DNA from: Streptomyces acidiscabies
GTDB taxonomy: Bacteria > Actinomycetota > Actinomycetes > Streptomycetales > Streptomycetaceae
Assembly: GCF_020010905.1 (NCBI RefSeq)
Contig: NZ_JAGJBY010000001.1
Location: 5,166,001-5,230,000, forward strand
DNA: 64,000 bases
Direction: 5' to 3'
A model generated the notes under the pieces. That model made no database searches. It was not told where the DNA came from and was given only the letters and a program-made list of their open reading frames with translations. A program made the position numbers and the translations under genes. This document shows positions 62,230-64,000 of the stretch, piece after piece. Positions within the stretch are counted from its first letter, which is position 1, and each line of letters begins with the position of its first letter.

Positions 62230-62790
62230 GGCTTCCGGAACTCGGCGAACTGGGCGGCTCTTGGACCCTGGGGGCCGGGCTATCTGGGATCCCGCCGGGT
62301 CGGGTGGCCTTGCATCCTGCGAACAGGGTCCCTTCTGGACGCTGGGGCTGGGTTTCCTGACACCGGGTGAACCGGGCCGGGTCACCCGGGATCTTGCTGG
62401 GGTGGGTGGCCTTGCGTCCCGTGAACTGGACCCTTTCCGGACGCTGGGGGTTGGGCTTCCCGGCCCCCGGTGAACAGAGTCCCCTGACCCTCTTGAACCG
62501 GGGCCTCCCCCGCCCCTCGCGAACCGGGCCTTCCGGCACTCCGCTGGGCTGGGCTTCTCGGCACCCCGCCGGGCCGGGGCGCCTCGCACTCCGCGAGCCA
62601 GGCCCCTCCCGCACCCCGCTGAGCCCGGTGGCCTCCTGCGGATCCTGCGGGCCGGGCCATCAGGGACCCCGCCGAGTCGGGTGGTCTTGCATCCCGCGAA
62701 CCGGGCCCTTCCCGCACTCTGTGAACGCCGGGCCGTGTGGCTTCCCCCGGGCCCCGCGAGCTGTGCTTCCCAGCCCCCAGTGATCCCCGT
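62230..62790 (+). repeat. Degenerate tandem repeats, about 50-bp unit
   Basis: The 658-bp gap 62222-62879 holds no credible gene. It is filled with diverged units built round a core such as GAACCGGGCC, GAACAGGGTCC, GAACTGGACC or GAACCGGGGCC, each followed by a CTTCC-rich and a GCTGGGCTGGG-like segment. The copy at 62286 returns 102 bp later at 62388 (GGGAT to GTGGCCTTGC) and again at 62663. About ten units can be traced by eye. Confidence 0.7.
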
Positions 62791-62879
62791 ACCCCGTCGG
62801 CCGGCCCGCCCTCGGCGGCCCCCGTCAAGGCCGTCCGCAGGTAGGCTGGCCCGGTCGGACGAGGTCGGTGGGGACGGGC

Positions 62880-63935
62880 ATGGACGGGGTCGGGAAGGTG
62901 CAGGTCGGGCGGGCGACCTCGCGGGACGTTGCGCGGCTTGCCGGGGTGTCCCATACCGCGGTGTCGTTCGTGTTCAATGGGCGCGCCGAGGGCAATCTCT
63001 CCGCCGAGACTCAGGAGAAGATCCGCGAGGCGGCGGCCCGGCTCGGGTATCGGCCGAACGCCGTTGCCCGAGGTCTGCGGCGTAGCCGTACCGCTGTGAT
63101 CGGCCTGGTCACGGACGCGATCGCCACCTCCCCCTTCGCCGGCCGGCTGCTGCGCGGCGCCATGGACACGGCCTGGTCCGCCGACCACCTCGTCCTCACC
63201 GTCGACTCGGGCCAGGACGCGGCCACCGAGGACGCGGCCGTCGCCGAACTCCTCGACCGCAGGGTCGACGGGATCATCTACGCCGCCCTGTCCCTGCGCC
63301 GCGCCCGCGTCCCGCAGGGACTGCACAGCACGTACGCCGTGTTCGCCAACTGCCTGCCCGAGGACGGCTCGTTGCCGGCCGTCATCCCCGCCGAACGGGC
63401 TGGAGGCCGCAGCGCCGCCCGCGTCCTGACCGACGCGGGCCACCGCCGTATCGCGCTCGTCGGCGGCCTCGACGACATCGCCACCGCCGAACGGCTCCGA
63501 GGGTTCCGGGACGCGCTGCGGACGGTCGGACTGACCGCGCGGAAGGAGTGGATCACCCGGACGGGAGGCGAGATCAGCGCCGGATACGAAGGCGCGCTCC
63601 GACTCCTCGACGGCGTCCCCGCCGACCTGCGCCCCACCGGCATCGTCTGCTACAACGACCGCGTCGCGGCAGGCGTCCTGCACGCCGCCGCACGCCTCGG
63701 CCTCGACGTCCCCGCCGACCTGTCCGTCGTCGGCTACGACGACCAGGAGCACATGTCCGCGTTCCTCACCCCACCGCTCACGACGGTCGCGTTGCCGCAC
63801 AGGGCGATGGGGGAGACGGCGGTGCGCCTCCTCCTAGACGCGCTCGCCACCGGAACCGCGCCCCCCGTCACCACCCACCGCTTGGAGTGCCCGGTCGTCA
63901 CACGGGGTTCGGTGGGCCCAGCTCCCAGCAACTGA
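62880..63935 (+). CDS. LacI-family repressor (third paralogue)
   Basis: A 351-residue protein. HTH: ATSRDVARLAGVSHTAVSFVF; hinge NAVARGLRRS. It resembles the LacI proteins at 25729 and 27748 along its length (ATSPFAGRLLRGAMDTA here). ATG 62880 has a G-rich ribosome site; GTG 62868 is possible. TAGGCT at 62842-62847 could be its -10. No operator of the TAAA type is visible upstream. Its target is unknown: the alpha-glucosidase upstream, or genes beyond the window. Confidence 0.88.
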   Translation: MDGVGKVQVGRATSRDVARLAGVSHTAVSFVFNGRAEGNLSAETQEKIREAAARLGYRPNAVARGLRRSRTAVIGLVTDAIATSPFAGRLLRGAMDTAWSADHLVLTVDSGQDAATEDAAVAELLDRRVDGIIYAALSLRRARVPQGLHSTYAVFANCLPEDGSLPAVIPAERAGGRSAARVLTDAGHRRIALVGGLDDIATAERLRGFRDALRTVGLTARKEWITRTGGEISAGYEGALRLLDGVPADLRPTGIVCYNDRVAAGVLHAAARLGLDVPADLSVVGYDDQEHMSAFLTPPLTTVALPHRAMGETAVRLLLDALATGTAPPVTTHRLECPVVTRGSVGPAPSN

Positions 63936-64000
63936 CCTCGACGTCGGTTCCGGACACGGCCAACTCCGCGACGTCGTCGGCCCGTTGATACACACGCTCG
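63898..64000 (-). CDS. C-terminal end of a minus-strand gene (partial)
   Basis: On the minus strand the frame is open from the window edge to a TGA at 63898-63900 and reads ERVYQRADDVAELAVSGTDV, EVSCWELGPPNPV. Third positions are mostly G/C and the composition is protein-like. It would overlap the end of the LacI gene by 38 bp, which is long for convergent genes. Only 33 residues are visible; no family can be named. Confidence 0.4.
   Translation of the reverse strand, partial: ERVYQRADDVAELAVSGTDVEVSCWELGPPNPV

Noticed and set aside
62230..62790. Possible CRISPR array
   Set aside because: The units are diverged, run on without unique spacers, and no cas genes are nearby.
1..64000. Insertion sequences, integrases, tRNA genes and attachment sites
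   Set aside because: No transposase or integrase motifs, no cloverleaf-like sequence and no paired att-like repeats were seen on either strand.

Overview
The window is GC-rich DNA with strong third-position G/C, GTG/TTG starts, GTGA and ATGA stop-start overlaps, GGAGG-type ribosome sites and many TetR/LacI/AraC regulators, transporters and secreted hydrolases. This points to an actinomycete, most likely Streptomyces, and to an accessory (chromosome-arm-like) region. No rRNA, tRNA, CRISPR array, transposase or phage gene was seen.

Left edge (1-5590): a tightly coupled five-gene operon cut by the window start. It encodes a class II terpene-cyclase-like protein (DxDD), a cytochrome P450, an acyl carrier protein, a ketosynthase and a WS/DGAT-type acyltransferase. 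Together they look like a small pathway that cyclises and oxidises an isoprenoid and joins it to an acyl chain. This is the best candidate for an undescribed biosynthetic system here. Next come a CDF metal exporter, an MFS pump with its TetR, divergent SDR/LysR genes, a broken zinc alcohol dehydrogenase, and an SDR-TetR pair facing an AraC regulator.

14-26 kb: a CocE-type hydrolase, acyl-CoA ligase, enoyl-CoA hydratase and SDR form a coupled catabolic operon. Its promoter carries a 28-bp element that recurs in front of the TetR gene at the operon's end, so this TetR probably controls both. Then follow RarA, a quinone-oxidoreductase-like enzyme, a carboxylesterase, a zinc-ribbon gene with no start codon, and a membrane acyltransferase.

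26-36 kb: two paralogous LacI repressors, a GH32/68-like enzyme and a CUT1 sugar importer share a TAAA-type operator, probably a fructoside-use locus. After it lie a DUF574 methyltransferase, a GDSL hydrolase with CBM2, and a secreted cutinase/PET-hydrolase-like enzyme. 36-51 kb: assorted regulators and hydrolases, an orphan Tat-exported binding protein beside a two-component system, pyruvate oxidase, a GH29 fucosidase, and a quaternary-amine (OpuC/ProX) ABC operon. The last faces an aromatic amino acid lyase homologue whose MIO triad is altered.

52-64 kb: a self-contained glycan-use locus. A LacI, FAD oxidoreductase and CUT1 importer operon is transcribed away from a large Tat-secreted clan GH-A-like protein and a GH13 alpha-glucosidase. 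Two perfect 19-bp inverted copies of one operator lie between them. A degenerate tandem-repeat tract follows, then a third LacI paralogue and the end of a minus-strand gene.
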